Below are positions 39,301 through 45,055 of a stretch of 64,000 bases of DNA, in pieces (positions within the stretch are counted from its first letter, which is position 1; every line of letters begins with the position of its first letter). The notes under the pieces were generated by a model, which was given only the letters and a program-made list of their open reading frames with translations, searched no databases and was not told where the DNA came from. A program made the position numbers and the translations under genes. This stretch comes from Membranipora membranacea (Eukaryota > Bryozoa > Gymnolaemata > Cheilostomatida > Membraniporidae): the NCBI GenBank assembly GCA_914767715.1, contig OU612067.1, positions 33,022,162 through 33,086,161 on the forward strand. Reading direction: 5' to 3'.

Positions 39301-41690
39301 AGGTTATTGACATTGATATGGCCTTTACTATCAGTCATTCAGATGAAATTTTGCAAAAGTTCATGCTATTCGGATTCCTGCATTGTGAACATTATAACCA
39401 CTCACAGGTTTGTTAAAATCCCATTTCCATTGAAAGATTTTGTGGAACTTTTCTTTGAATTGTGAGAAAGCAACCCCGTGTGACCTTATCTTTACTCGGA
39501 AATAAACATTGCTCTCTACTACCATCACTGATGTTTTAGGATGTTGAGTTTTATCCAACCATTGATAAGGCTACAGCTCAGTATGATAAATCCATGGTTA
39601 TAACCCGTACAGGAAGTGCTCTGGCGGAGAAAATGGATGCAATCAGCCTTACCTTGAAATCGCCAAGCAAGGTTTGAATTTCCCTTTCTATTTCTAAGAA
39701 AATTACATTACAAAGATCAAGATTTCTTGTTAAAATCAAGGAATCATATTAAAATAATGATTTTTCATCTTTTGAATCCTAATGTACAATTGCTGGCAAG
39801 TTTTCAATTCACTTGGCACTCAATTGCTGGTTTAATCGTGTTTTATGCAAGATTGCTATTTTCTTTAAAATTTTATCAGTATATCTGTATAACCATAGCA
39901 GCAAAAAGACTTCAGTGCCAAAGTAGGATATGAGTAAGCACTAGAAAATGGTAAGCCAACTTCATATACTAACCTGCATTTCGCTGGTAGACAACCTAGA
40001 CCGTATAAAAACTGTCTTTGGAAAATCACACTGTCATCACAGGGCTTCTTATGATTTCAGTGTGCACAAGTGACTGTTTTAGTCGCTAACTCATGGGGAG
40101 ATAACGAAGGTTCTGAGTTCCCTAAGTCAGCAGTATTACAGCACTACCTGGGAGTTCTGGAGAAATATCAGAGAGAGTCTGGCGATGGCAAAGTCTGCAT
40201 CACAGATCTGTGAGTACAACATATTTATGGTCCTTTATCAATTCAATTTAATCTGCTCCTAGTAAATAAGGGCATGAATTGTGGCGAGTCTGATAAATTT
40301 GTAGGAGACCTTTATATCAAAACTATCAGATTATGGCATTTTGGTTTTTCTGTCAAACTGAGGCCGCAATAATAAATTCAATGATATTATCAAACAATTA
40401 TCATCACACCTAATGTTATTGTTATTGTCGTTCGTGTGCGATCGCGTACAACGCATTAAAAAGACTCAGCATTGACTGAACAGTGGCACTACACATCAAC
40501 CGATGATACAGACATAGTGTCATGTGGTTACACAATCTCCCTTGGTGCCACAGTCTCTAAGCTGTATGGCTCAGATTTTCTCTCCGATCAAACATTAAGC
40601 ATGTGTCAGCAATAACAACCTATTGTTATTGTTGTGAATTTTAGTGATGGAGCCTCAAGATGTGGTGTATTCATATGTGCTTATAACGCTGTGGAGAAGC
40701 TCAAGGCAGAACAGGAAGTAGATCTGTATAACACTGTGCTAGTAGCTAAAACAAGACGCCCCCAGTTTGTTCCAGATTTGGTGAGTTGTGTAAGGCTTAG
40801 AGATCGATGAAGGGTATAAAAGTATATATAAATATGTATCTAATACAAATGGGGTTAGCAGCATTCAATTTTCTCCTGCTTTTTCAGAAATCAGAGGAGC
40901 AGTAGTGAACTTTCTTTTATGAGAAAGGGATTGTCCAGTTCCAACGATTTCAAATCATCCGCTTCAAATTATACGAGCTATTTATTGGTTGATTTTGACT
41001 TTTTGATTCATGGTGTTATAGGTTGCATAAGCCGTTTTCGATATCGAAATTGAACGATTAAATAAAATCCTAAGTGTGCTGGGCCAACATAACGATAGCT
41101 CTATCATTTGTTGCCATTCAACTTTAACTATGGGTGTCTGTGAATTACAATTTCTTATATAACACACTTGACCGTTTGAGAAAGATATCAAATCATTTTT
41201 ATGCAAAATCAAACTGCTGCTTGAGGCGGAGAGCAAGGCCAGTTATCACGTTGAGTAGCCAATGGTCTTGCTCATCACCAGCAAAAACTAATTATAACTG
41301 ATCCCATGCACACCCTGCTTGGTCACCAGGCTTTAACATGTCAGTCATCGGGCATAGATTCAATGAAAATGATTTCAATTTGAGTTGATGACTTTGGAAA
41401 CAGACAAGCCCAGAGTGCTATTTCTGAATAATCTGATCACACCTCACACTCACCAGAGTTGCAACTGGTGATGCAGATAGGAAAATTGATTTTCATATCT
41501 TTTTCTCTTATCATTGTTACCCTCTGTTCACCAGGAGAGTTATGTTTACCTCTATCAGCTGCTTAAGGACTTCACAGACGACTTCTCTGATTATGCAAAC
41601 TTCCAGCAGATTGACATCAACGGTGAAAGCAGAGCTACAGAATCACCAGGCATCATTGAGGACACAGATCAGATTTACGCCAATGTCTAA
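241..41690 (+). CDS. Receptor-type tyrosine phosphatase gene (5' partial)
   Basis: Multi-exon gene for a transmembrane receptor tyrosine phosphatase that would remove phosphate from tyrosines on cytoplasmic proteins in response to extracellular contacts. Exons were chosen by homology plus GT..AG sites: 241-465, 6152-6388, 6653-6789, 8979-9141, 9384-9469, 9922-10132, 24104-24213, 24336-24510, 25880-25971, 26173-26410, 26551-26660, 26808-26970, 27402-27490, 27708-27897, 28128-28231, 28433-28625, 31768-31864, 32276-32543, 32844-32901, 33047-33191, 33390-33466, 33890-33996, 34275-34295, 34439-34526, 34713-34786, 35363-35399, 35535-35638, 35792-35917, 36217-36368, 36922-37057, 37414-37560, 37842-37938, 38559-38614, 38773-38892, 39540-39671, 40061-40209, 40645-40780, 41535-41690. 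All phases agree and no stop interrupts the joined frame (about 1,667 residues). The start codon and signal peptide are left of the window. I infer a living gene. The vertebrate subtype cannot be assigned. Confidence 0.9.
466..1232. other. Intron sequence before the nested foldback
   Basis: AT-rich intron DNA. I see no exon or recognisable repeat here. The last eight bases, CTGCTTAA (1225-1232), look like a target-site copy for the foldback that follows. Confidence 0.5.
1927..3516. mobile_element. Inner foldback element nested in the first
   Basis: Second foldback lying between the arms of the outer one. Arms 1927-2115 and 3342-3516 are about 180-190 bases of inverted repeat. Each consists of recurring motifs such as GGAATGAACGT and GGATTGAACG, and both end at a CCCCAAA(A/G)TAAT inner border. 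The tips read TGCACA...TGTGCA. I found no convincing target duplication. The spacer carries a further MITE at 2633-3003. Confidence 0.7.
2633..3003 (-). mobile_element. Small MITE, copy 1 (inside both foldbacks)
   Basis: About 370 bases. It is the reverse complement of the better preserved copy at 11407-11783. The left end AAGGCAACCAAGGTTTC follows TTAA (2629-2632). The right end keeps GAAACCTTGG but the last terminal bases have diverged. It carries no coding sequence and is the innermost layer of a three-level nest. Confidence 0.7.
3986..4017. repeat. Short GC-rich hairpin
   Basis: GGGAGGGTGGGA and TCCCACCCTCCC form 12-base perfect arms around an 8-base loop, within the outer foldback interior. 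Confidence 0.6.
4937..6151. other. Rest of RPTP intron 1
   Basis: No exon recognised. It contains a GC-rich patch at about 5125-5205 (CGCCCCTCCCACACCCTCCC and following) that stands out from the AT-rich surroundings and may be another repeat fragment. Confidence 0.4.
6653..10132 (+). CDS. RPTP exons 3-6: FN3 repeats 1 and 2
   Basis: Two fibronectin type III repeats. Repeat 1 is 6653-6789 plus 8979-9141: it starts with ELPEF, has the CQWDPP B-strand Trp and ends in TACTG. Repeat 2 is 9384-9469 plus 9922-10132: it starts APANV, has the DWE B-strand Trp and ends STTTISTG. Each repeat enters and leaves at a phase-1 intron and is split by one phase-0 intron. Several N-x-S/T sites suggest glycosylation. 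They form part of the extracellular stalk. Repeat 2 is divergent, but the phase pattern supports the call. Confidence 0.75.
7406..8013. mobile_element. TTAA-flanked MITE
   Basis: Non-coding 608-base element with terminal inverted repeats of about 70 bases. The left starts GGTAATGTCAAAGACC and the right ends with its reverse complement; I see about two mismatches. It is flanked by TTAA at 7402-7405 and 8014-8017. TTAA duplication is characteristic of the piggyBac and Kolobok superfamilies. It lies in the phase-0 intron that splits FN3 repeat 1. Confidence 0.85.
8018..8978. other. Intron sequence
   Basis: AT-rich intron up to the acceptor TTTCTAG before 8979. No repeat or gene recognised. Confidence 0.4.
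10315..12300 (-). mobile_element. Non-LTR retrotransposon A, 5' truncated
   Basis: Minus-strand LINE reverse transcriptase. Codons at 12225-11788 give the fingers region ([19 protein letters not shown]). After the MITE insertion the palm continues at about 11402-10966 with motif [10 protein letters not shown], the B region [10 protein letters not shown] and the C motif KYADN. Thumb remains are at 10832-10521. Tail: on the minus strand it ends in (AATAC)n at about 10317-10333. YADN in place of YADD and scattered stops mark it as dead. It resembles the RT at 45178-46626. Confidence 0.75.
11407..11783. mobile_element. Small MITE, copy 2 (in LINE A)
   Basis: 377 bases with 17-base terminal inverted repeats (AGGGCAACCAAGGTTTC versus AGTGCAACCAAGGTTTC). 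It is flanked by TTAA at 11403-11406 and 11784-11787. It is inserted in the RT coding region between the fingers and motif A. Removing the element plus one TTAA restores the LINE reading frame exactly. Same family as 2633-3003. Confidence 0.85.
12310..14321 (-). mobile_element. Non-LTR retrotransposon C (linker, RT, thumb)
   Basis: Minus-strand LINE. The linker after the endonuclease is at 14071-13775 ([10 protein letters not shown], Lys/Arg-rich). The RT fingers and palm are at 13625-13029 ([18 protein letters not shown] motif [11 protein letters not shown] motif B, KYADDT motif C). The C-terminal part is in another frame at 13051-12440 ([19 protein letters not shown]). One frameshift separates palm and thumb near 13040. 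The type looks like CR1/Rex-Babar-related elements, but I cannot assign a clade firmly. Its 5' part is cut by LINE D at about 14322. Confidence 0.8.
14322..16250 (-). mobile_element. Non-LTR retrotransposon D, internally deleted
   Basis: Minus-strand LINE with endonuclease remains (ITGDFN at about 15980-15960, ITNNDHCCV at about 15820), RT fingers ([11 protein letters not shown] at about 15385) and motif B ([10 protein letters not shown] at about 15215). Motif C is KYADET in another frame at about 15115, followed by thumb remains at 14825-14604. Motif A is missing: RSTQDAM runs straight into [10 protein letters not shown], so about 90 codons are deleted. The 3' tail is (CAAT)n on the minus strand at 14322-14340. 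It sits in the 5' part of LINE C. Confidence 0.75.
16300..17210 (-). mobile_element. Non-LTR retrotransposon E fragment
   Basis: Degenerate minus-strand RT pieces: linker at 17204-16950, fingers ([25 protein letters not shown]) at 16989-16549 and a KYADDTY trace near 16535. Frameshifts and stops are frequent. It abuts the foldback beginning at 17258. The border with LINE D near 16250 is approximate. Confidence 0.6.
17231..17257. repeat. Palindrome GGCGGTTTTGGT-CTC-ACCAAAACCGCC
   Basis: Twelve-base perfect arms with a three-base centre, directly before the foldback and of the same motif family as its internal palindromes. Confidence 0.8.
17258..17990. mobile_element. Palindrome-rich foldback element
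   Basis: Arms at about 17258-17475 and 17775-17990 are inverted repeats of over 200 bases. Their outer tip is ACCTCTATGTT, and they share TTTGGTCTGACCA and GAGCACAACTCC segments. Inside the arms are shorter palindromes, including the perfect 26-base palindrome at 17871-17896 (GGCCGTTTTGGTC and its complement) and its degenerate partner near 17354-17383. No coding sequence. I could not define a target duplication. Confidence 0.75.
17991..19104. other. Intron sequence
   Basis: AT-rich intron with a tRNA-like segment (18582-18675), listed separately. Nothing else is recognised. Confidence 0.4.
18582..18675 (+). repeat. tRNA-like sequence or SINE head
   Basis: Box A-like AGGCTGAATGGTTAGCGCAC and box B-like GGTTCAAGTCC are spaced as in a tRNA with a long variable arm (Ser/Leu type). 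The T-stem and acceptor do not pair cleanly, so it is more likely a tRNA pseudogene or the head of a tRNA-derived SINE than a working tRNA. Confidence 0.5.
19105..19560 (+). repeat. Interspersed repeat X, copy 1
   Basis: About 456 bases, clearly similar to 40846-41317 (and its duplicate 54810-55281). Shared blocks include CAAATGGGGTTAGCA at the start, AGAGGAGCAGTAG, CAAATCATCCGCTT, GAGCAAGGCCAGT and a Pro-rich-looking CCCTGYGCACMCC end. Non-coding; family unknown. Confidence 0.7.
19561..20297. other. Intron sequence with simple repeats
   Basis: Contains an (AT)n run at about 19668-19685 and (TCATC)n at about 20170-20186. No gene recognised. Confidence 0.4.
20298..23505 (-). mobile_element. 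Non-LTR retrotransposon F, nearly full length but dead
   Basis: Minus-strand LINE with, in order, an endonuclease ([11 protein letters not shown] start at about 23410, [24 protein letters not shown] near 22835, TDHRLV near 22510), a Lys-rich linker at 22385-21882, RT fingers and palm ([21 protein letters not shown], a frameshifted motif [11 protein letters not shown] near 21405, [12 protein letters not shown] near 21065) and a C-terminal [13 protein letters not shown] segment near 20560. The 3' end is a (GTAA)n tail at 20298-20312. Several frameshifts break it. The IQETHI-type endonuclease and GHMARLP end recall CFDP2-like/RTE-group elements. Confidence 0.8.
23506..24103. other. Intron sequence before FN3 repeat 3
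   Basis: AT-rich, no feature seen apart from the acceptor at 24101-24103. Confidence 0.4.
24104..26410 (+). CDS. RPTP exons 7-10: FN3 repeats 3 and 4
   Basis: FN3 repeat 3 is 24104-24213 plus 24336-24510. It opens [10 protein letters not shown], with the Trp in LTWDQP and Cys residues that may pair within the repeat. Repeat 4 is 25880-25971 plus 26173-26410. It opens APSKPRNL, with the Trp in VTWI. The same phase 1-0-1 organisation is kept, with donors GTAGGT, GTATGC, GTAAGT and GTAAGT. They follow a 14-kb intron packed with LINEs, yet the reading frame continues across it. Function is extracellular spacing and adhesion. Confidence 0.8.
24604..24744. mobile_element. Short hairpin MITE with (GTTTAA)n
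   Basis: Inverted arms: AAACTCTGTCGTGAT and GGTAGTAGAATTTCATTATCA on the left against their near-complement on the right. The ends are GTTTAAGTGCTTAAAC and TTTAAGCGCTTAAAC, and a (GTTTAA)n run at 24709-24738 lies in the right arm. Non-coding. Confidence 0.65.
24831..25520. mobile_element. Harbinger-like MITE
   Basis: 690 bases with about 50-base terminal inverted repeats beginning AGCTGCGTTTACATGTG. It is flanked by TAA at 24828-24830 and 25521-25523. A three-base TWA target duplication is the mark of PIF/Harbinger, and a Harbinger transposase relic lies at 42430-43898. It includes an internal perfect palindrome at 24957-24987 (CGTTCACTTGTGAC arms, loop AAT). No coding sequence. Confidence 0.75.
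26551..28625 (+). CDS. RPTP exons 11-16: FN3 repeats 5, 6 and 7
   Basis: Three FN3 repeats: 26551-26660 plus 26808-26970 (VDWDPPQ), 27402-27490 plus 27708-27897, and 28128-28231 plus 28433-28625 (opens GPEGAP, C-terminal YVTAVN strand). All keep the phase 1-0-1 pattern. Repeats 5 and 7 carry the conserved second-half YxC, C-V-AVNS pattern, which suggests that they are close relatives produced by internal duplication. Repeat 6 is the most divergent. All are predicted extracellular and carry multiple N-glycosylation sequons. Confidence 0.78.
28850..31632 (+). mobile_element. Non-LTR retrotransposon G, plus strand
   Basis: LINE with endonuclease pieces (GGGLAVYVK at about 29085, [10 protein letters not shown] at about 29303 in another frame, [17 protein letters not shown] at about 29500) and RT pieces (NNYRPMSIL near 30415, [15 protein letters not shown] motif A at about 30600, [13 protein letters not shown] motif B at about 30780). 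Motif C and most of the palm end are deleted after FIHV. Thumb remains run from about 30840 to 31360. The 3' end is ATAAACATGGAA followed by (TA)n. It lies in the intron before the membrane-proximal domain, in the same orientation as the gene. Confidence 0.8.
31612..31632. repeat. (TA)n microsatellite
   Basis: About 20 bases of alternating TA at the 3' end of LINE G, probably its tail. Confidence 0.8.
31768..32901 (+). CDS. RPTP exons 17-19: membrane-proximal extracellular domain
   Basis: Exons 31768-31864, 32276-32543 and 32844-32901 encode about 140 residues between the last FN3 repeat and the membrane. The part reading SFYRVIIF...YVAAEL...[24 protein letters not shown] matches the layout of the membrane-proximal domain of other receptor phosphatases, which contains the YNGFL/YNGPL-type segment. 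Splice phases here are 1-2-0-1, unlike the FN3 pattern. The first exon lies directly after the intron holding the plus-strand LINE. Confidence 0.7.
33047..34295 (+). CDS. RPTP exons 20-23: transmembrane helix and juxtamembrane segment
   Basis: Exon 33047-33191 encodes the single membrane helix: an Ala/Gly/Leu/Ile-rich run starting [14 protein letters not shown] and ending FLLYRRR, whose basic stop-transfer residues put the following sequence in the cytoplasm. Exons 33390-33466, 33890-33996 and a 21-base microexon 34275-34295 encode the acidic, Pro-rich juxtamembrane linker to D1. The microexon encodes VAPPPQQ, is phase 0 on both sides and can be skipped without changing the frame. Confidence 0.8.
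33554..33728 (+). mobile_element. tRNA-derived SINE with perfect target duplication
   Basis: 175-base SINE. The tRNA-like head has a box A region GACGCAATGGGTAAGGC and a box B TGTTCGATTCCC. The body GTGTCAGGAAGAGCATCCGAC resembles the tail segment seen in many RTE-mobilised SINEs. The end is A-rich (GATAAAAAGAAACA). It is flanked by the 15-base direct repeat AGCAATATCATGGTT at 33539-33553 and 33729-33743. It lies in the intron between the transmembrane and juxtamembrane exons. Confidence 0.85.
34439..37560 (+). CDS. RPTP exons 24-31: catalytic phosphatase domain D1
   Basis: Active-looking classical PTP domain. It shows the substrate-recognition region ([10 protein letters not shown], equivalent to the KNRY motif, with Asn replaced by Cys), [15 protein letters not shown]-like FIAAQG|PMM, the WPDHGVP acid loop in exon 36217-36368, and the [10 protein letters not shown] signature formed across the junction of exons 36217-36368 and 36922-37057. 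The Q-loop region MVQTV precedes QYHFLHDVL in exon 37414-37560. The nucleophile Cys, the Arg and the WPD Asp are all present. Exon order is 34439-34526, 34713-34786, 35363-35399, 35535-35638, 35792-35917, 36217-36368, 36922-37057, 37414-37560. The exact base at 36217 is uncertain by one. Confidence 0.93.
37842..41690 (+). CDS. RPTP exons 32-38: pseudophosphatase domain D2 and C-tail
   Basis: Second PTP domain in exons 37842-37938, 38559-38614, 38773-38892, 39540-39671, 40061-40209, 40645-40780 and 41535-41690. The fold is clear ([37 protein letters not shown]), but the signature position reads TDLDGASRCG, so the catalytic Cys is Asp, and the WPD loop reads WGDNE. D2 is therefore predicted to be inactive, as is common for receptor PTPs, with a regulatory or docking role. 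The protein ends DQIYANV with a TAA at 41688-41690. Exons 36-38 lie inside the tandemly duplicated segment and are copied at 54025-55654. Confidence 0.9.
38345..38480 (+). repeat. Second tRNA-derived SINE
   Basis: Box A-like GGTAGCTCAGTTGGCTAGGTG and box B-like GGGTTGAAATTCC lie about 35 bases apart, then an unrelated tail ending near CTTTTTTTC. It differs from the 33554 SINE. No clear target duplication. It lies in a D2 intron. Confidence 0.6.
40846..41317 (+). repeat. Interspersed repeat X, copy 2
   Basis: Same family as 19105-19560, about 470 bases, lying in the last RPTP intron. It starts CAAATGGGGTTAGCAGC. A CTCCTGCT...AGGAGCAG hairpin near its start is partly conserved in copy 1. Confidence 0.7.
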
Positions 41691-42162
41691 AAAGTTGCTG
41701 AAACCATTTGAAATGACAGAAACTATCACTGAACACAGTGGCTCATATGTAATACAAATTTAATGCTTTTTGCTAAACCTAACCGAGCTGAGATAAATTT
41801 ATATCCCCATCTTATCAAAAATAATCCATATTAGACTAGATCAGATTGAAGTTTCTAAATGCTTTGAACCGAATCAGATAAATTAAGAACAATTTGGCTG
41901 CGCTCCATGCTTCGAGTTGTTATCAGTCAAGTGATTCAGGGAATTCCTTTCGACTCAAAGAAGCTCATCGATCATTTATTCTCTCTAGAAGGGCAACTGA
42001 TTGTAATCAATCCCGCCCAACCAAACCTATTTTGGCTTCTATAATGCTTATTTTTCAACTAATCTAAAATATCTCTAACCAGCTTTCTTTTTTTTCACCA
42101 TCTTTGAACTGAACTGTTTTGATATTTTACCTTTGTTTTGCACAATTTATATTAGATATTCA

Positions 42163-42179
42163 AATAAATGAGTAATAAA
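42163..42179 (+). promoter_or_regulatory. Polyadenylation signals of the RPTP gene
   Basis: Two AATAAA hexamers, 42163-42168 and 42174-42179, lie about 470 bases after the stop codon. They define a plausible 3' UTR of 41691 to about 42200. The same pair occurs in unit 2 at 56127-56143. Confidence 0.5.
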
Positions 42180-42429
42180 ATCTTCGGAAACAAATCATCA
42201 CAACATGTTGAAATTGATATTTTCAATGGTGAAAATCATGGACGCTGTGATGACAATATACACTAGCATCAAATTTTCCCCTTAACGGTCTAAACACACT
42301 TGGAGGTTGTGTAGCGGACGATGCGCGGCTGTTTGGAGGATCCGCTCTTTAAACATTTGCCCAATGAAAAGTGTTAATTATGTAAATATTTTGGTCACAT
42401 GGTAGAAACTTGTCACGTGATTCATTTGT

Positions 42430-43898
42430 GGAAAACAGTGGCATACTTCAGAAAAAAAAAGATTGCTTGTGCTGTTGCCTTGGCTGCTGCAGTTGCTGAA
42501 AATGATTAAGAAGCAGCAAGTAAGGTCAAAAGGAGGTGGTGGGTACACCCAGTACTGGTAGAGAGAGAAAATAGTAACAACTGGTTTTGGCTGACTCTAC
42601 GACTAAGACAGGACTTTCCTGATTTGTACTTTAGGACTTTTCGTTTTTCTACTACACATTTTGATACTCTTCTTACTTTGCTACGTCGTTTTATAACCAA
42701 ACAGAACACTCACTTCAGGATATCAATACCGCAAGAGATGCCACTGAGTGTCACACTCGTCTACCTAGTCACTGGAGACTCCCTCACCACTCTGTCTCTT
42801 CCTTTTAGAATAGGTAAGTCATAAACTGATATCTAAAACCACAAGCTCAAGTCCTCATATACAAGATCTCATACTTGGTTGACAGGATATGAAGGTACAG
42901 TCACCCTACCAATTGCTCTGATTGTGTCTGTTTCATGTCCCTGCCAGAGCACTAAGTCAGTCCCAGCGTTTTTTGTCCTGCATAGTAACCAGGAACCAAG
43001 TATCTACTAAGTTTAGAACATGTTTGGCTTGGGTATCGTATTTTAGAAAGAAACAAGTCTGTAGACATGTCAGCCCATTACCATACATAAAGACAGTAAT
43101 GCTAGTCACACCTATGGACCCTGACATGGTCAGTTTGTCATAGACCTAGGATATGGTGGTACCATTCAAGTGAGAAATAATATACAATGTCATACATTGC
43201 TTGTAGGAGTGTCAACGATACGACAGATTGTGTCGGAGGTTTGTGAGTGAGTGAGTGAGCTATTAGCTAAGTTTGTGCGTACACCGAATATGTCTCAGGA
43301 GTGTAAAAATGTGGCAGAAGGCTTTTCTGAGCGATGGGATTTCCCTTGTTTTATAGGTAAGTTATGTACAGACTCTTGTGAAAGTACCATCTTCAGCCTC
43401 ACATGTGGCTGTTATTTGATAAAAGACATGTTGATATTGCTCAATGGTTCATGAATTGTGAAAAGAACCAGCCGAGATTCACCAAACATTCAGCCGAAAT
43501 TCACCAAATTATCAGGATCCTTTTTTCTGCCTCTTGTTGCACAACTGAGATTCTGATTCAATTAACGATTTCAAACCTAATCTACAAACTTTAAACCATA
43601 GGGCTATCTGCAGGCTACAGAATTTTTTGTTATACCTCAAACAATTATTCTGCTACTTTACAATGCCCTCTAAAATATCGATTTTGTAGGTGCAATAGAT
43701 GGTAAGCACATAGCTATAAAAGCTCCTCCAAACTGTGCATATTAAAATTATAAGTCGCGGAACAGTTTGGTGCTAATGGCTGTGTGCGACAGAACGTATC
43801 AGTATCTCTATGTGGATGTGGTGACACCTGGGAAGTGGTCGGATGGAGGGGTGTTCAATCGGTGCACGCTTAGTACAGGGTTGCACCATCATCAATAG
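42430..43898 (+). pseudogene. PIF/Harbinger transposase (HARBI1-like) relic, unit 1
   Basis: DDE transposase of a PIF/Harbinger transposon in three exons joined by phase-1 introns: about 42430-42813, 43207-43356 and 43690-43898. Exon 1 has RRWWVHPVL, TTHFDTLL, PLSVTLVYLVTGDS, SLPFRIG. Exon 2 continues VSTIRQIVSEVC and ends DFPCFIG. Exon 3 has GAIDGKHIAIKAPP and DVVTPGKWSDGGVFN, which hold the first two catalytic Asp. In-frame stops are at 42507-42509 (TAA), 43248-43250 (TGA), 43743-43745 (TAA) and 43896-43898 (TAG). The catalytic Glu region is absent, so it is inactive. Splice sites remain intact. No terminal repeats were found. Confidence 0.9.
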
Positions 43899-44205
43899 CA
43901 CTGCGTTTCATACCCAAGAATTGTCTGACAATTCTGTACAATTCTAGAATTGTTCGAAACTGACCTATATACCATTAACCAACCAGCAACCATTATTGTG
44001 TAATTAACCCTGCCTGCTAAATAATTTACATTCATTATTGCTATTTACCTTATATAGTATAAGCCTTTACAGTTCTAGTCAATGTTATACAATTGGATTG
44101 GCATTGTATTCAATGAGTTTGTATTTAGATATGGCACGAGGGGCGGGTGCCTTGACGATTAGCGATGCTCATCAACACACAGGGGCGGCTTCATGGGCCC
44201 CTGGG

Positions 44206-44237
44206 ACTTACATGTCTTTACTTTGCCAATGTCCACT
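44206..44237 (+). repeat. MITE arm motif (ACTTACATGTC...)
   Basis: ACTTACATGTCTTTACTTTG plus CCAATGTCCACT, the same sequence as the left arm of the hairpin at 50507-50577. The shared stretch extends upstream (ATGGGCCC..TGGG). It is a solo arm of a hairpin element. Its copy in unit 2 is at 58170-58201. Confidence 0.7.
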
Positions 44238-44993
44238 AACAACCACCCAAAAAACACCAAACAGGGTAAGACACAAAAAAAAATTTGTTACAACCTACCT
44301 TGAAATCTCTCGCACTAACTCAGCCCTCCTTCCTCTTTCATTTGCTTCAGGTTTGAAGGTTCTAGCACAAACAGAGCTGAATTTATAGACCAGAGGAAAA
44401 TATACTTGTACAAAATTCACAAAAACCTGAATGGCAGAAAGGTCAGCACAAGACTGCAGTTAATGCTCACAATCCAACATGATTATTGTACAATTTTTTT
44501 TTATTGCACTGAATTGCTTCTTTTTACACTCATATATGATTTCTTAATTATATTCAGTCTTTTAATGCTCCTAATAAACTATTATTTTTTTAATAATCAT
44601 AGTTTCCTTCTGATTTTGTACTTTTATACAATAAAAGAAGTTGGTAAACTAGTCTCAAAATAATTTTATAGAATCCCGACACTAAGCGCTCCCGTTGGCT
44701 GAATTCGTCACATGACCATACACACATTCTTTGGGAAATCCCTGTTTGGAGACCAGCAATTCACTCAGTCTTTACACTTTCAGAACAGCACATGGATACT
44801 ATCAAATTAAGCAGTTCCAAAGAAGGTTTTAATTAACTGGCAGTGCAGCCCTAGCAACACTACATCATATAAAACTAGTAGTTCATCGTAATCTGTACAT
44901 GGTCTTCTTTTCTTAAAACTAAACAAGTGAGTACTTTTCTTATCAGCATATACAAACCAGACTGCAGCCTTGACTGAGAGTTCAGTCTTCACT

Positions 44994-45051
44994 TTGCCAA
45001 TGTCCAGTATCAACCACCAAAAAATGGTGGTTTGATACTGGACAATGGCAA
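44994..45051. repeat. Hairpin MITE fragment
   Basis: Left arm 44994-45018 (TTGCCAATGTCCAGTATCAA then CCACC), loop AAAAAAT, right arm 45026-45051, complementary with one extra T and one mismatch. It shares TTTGCCAATGTCCA with 44206 and 50507. It directly abuts the 3' end of the LINE at 45056. Its copy in unit 2 is at 58958-59015. Confidence 0.75.
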
Positions 45052-45055
45052 GGAT

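Noticed and set aside
44807-45013. Small minus-strand frame of 68 codons
   Set aside because: It overlaps a MITE hairpin and shows no known motif; likely chance.
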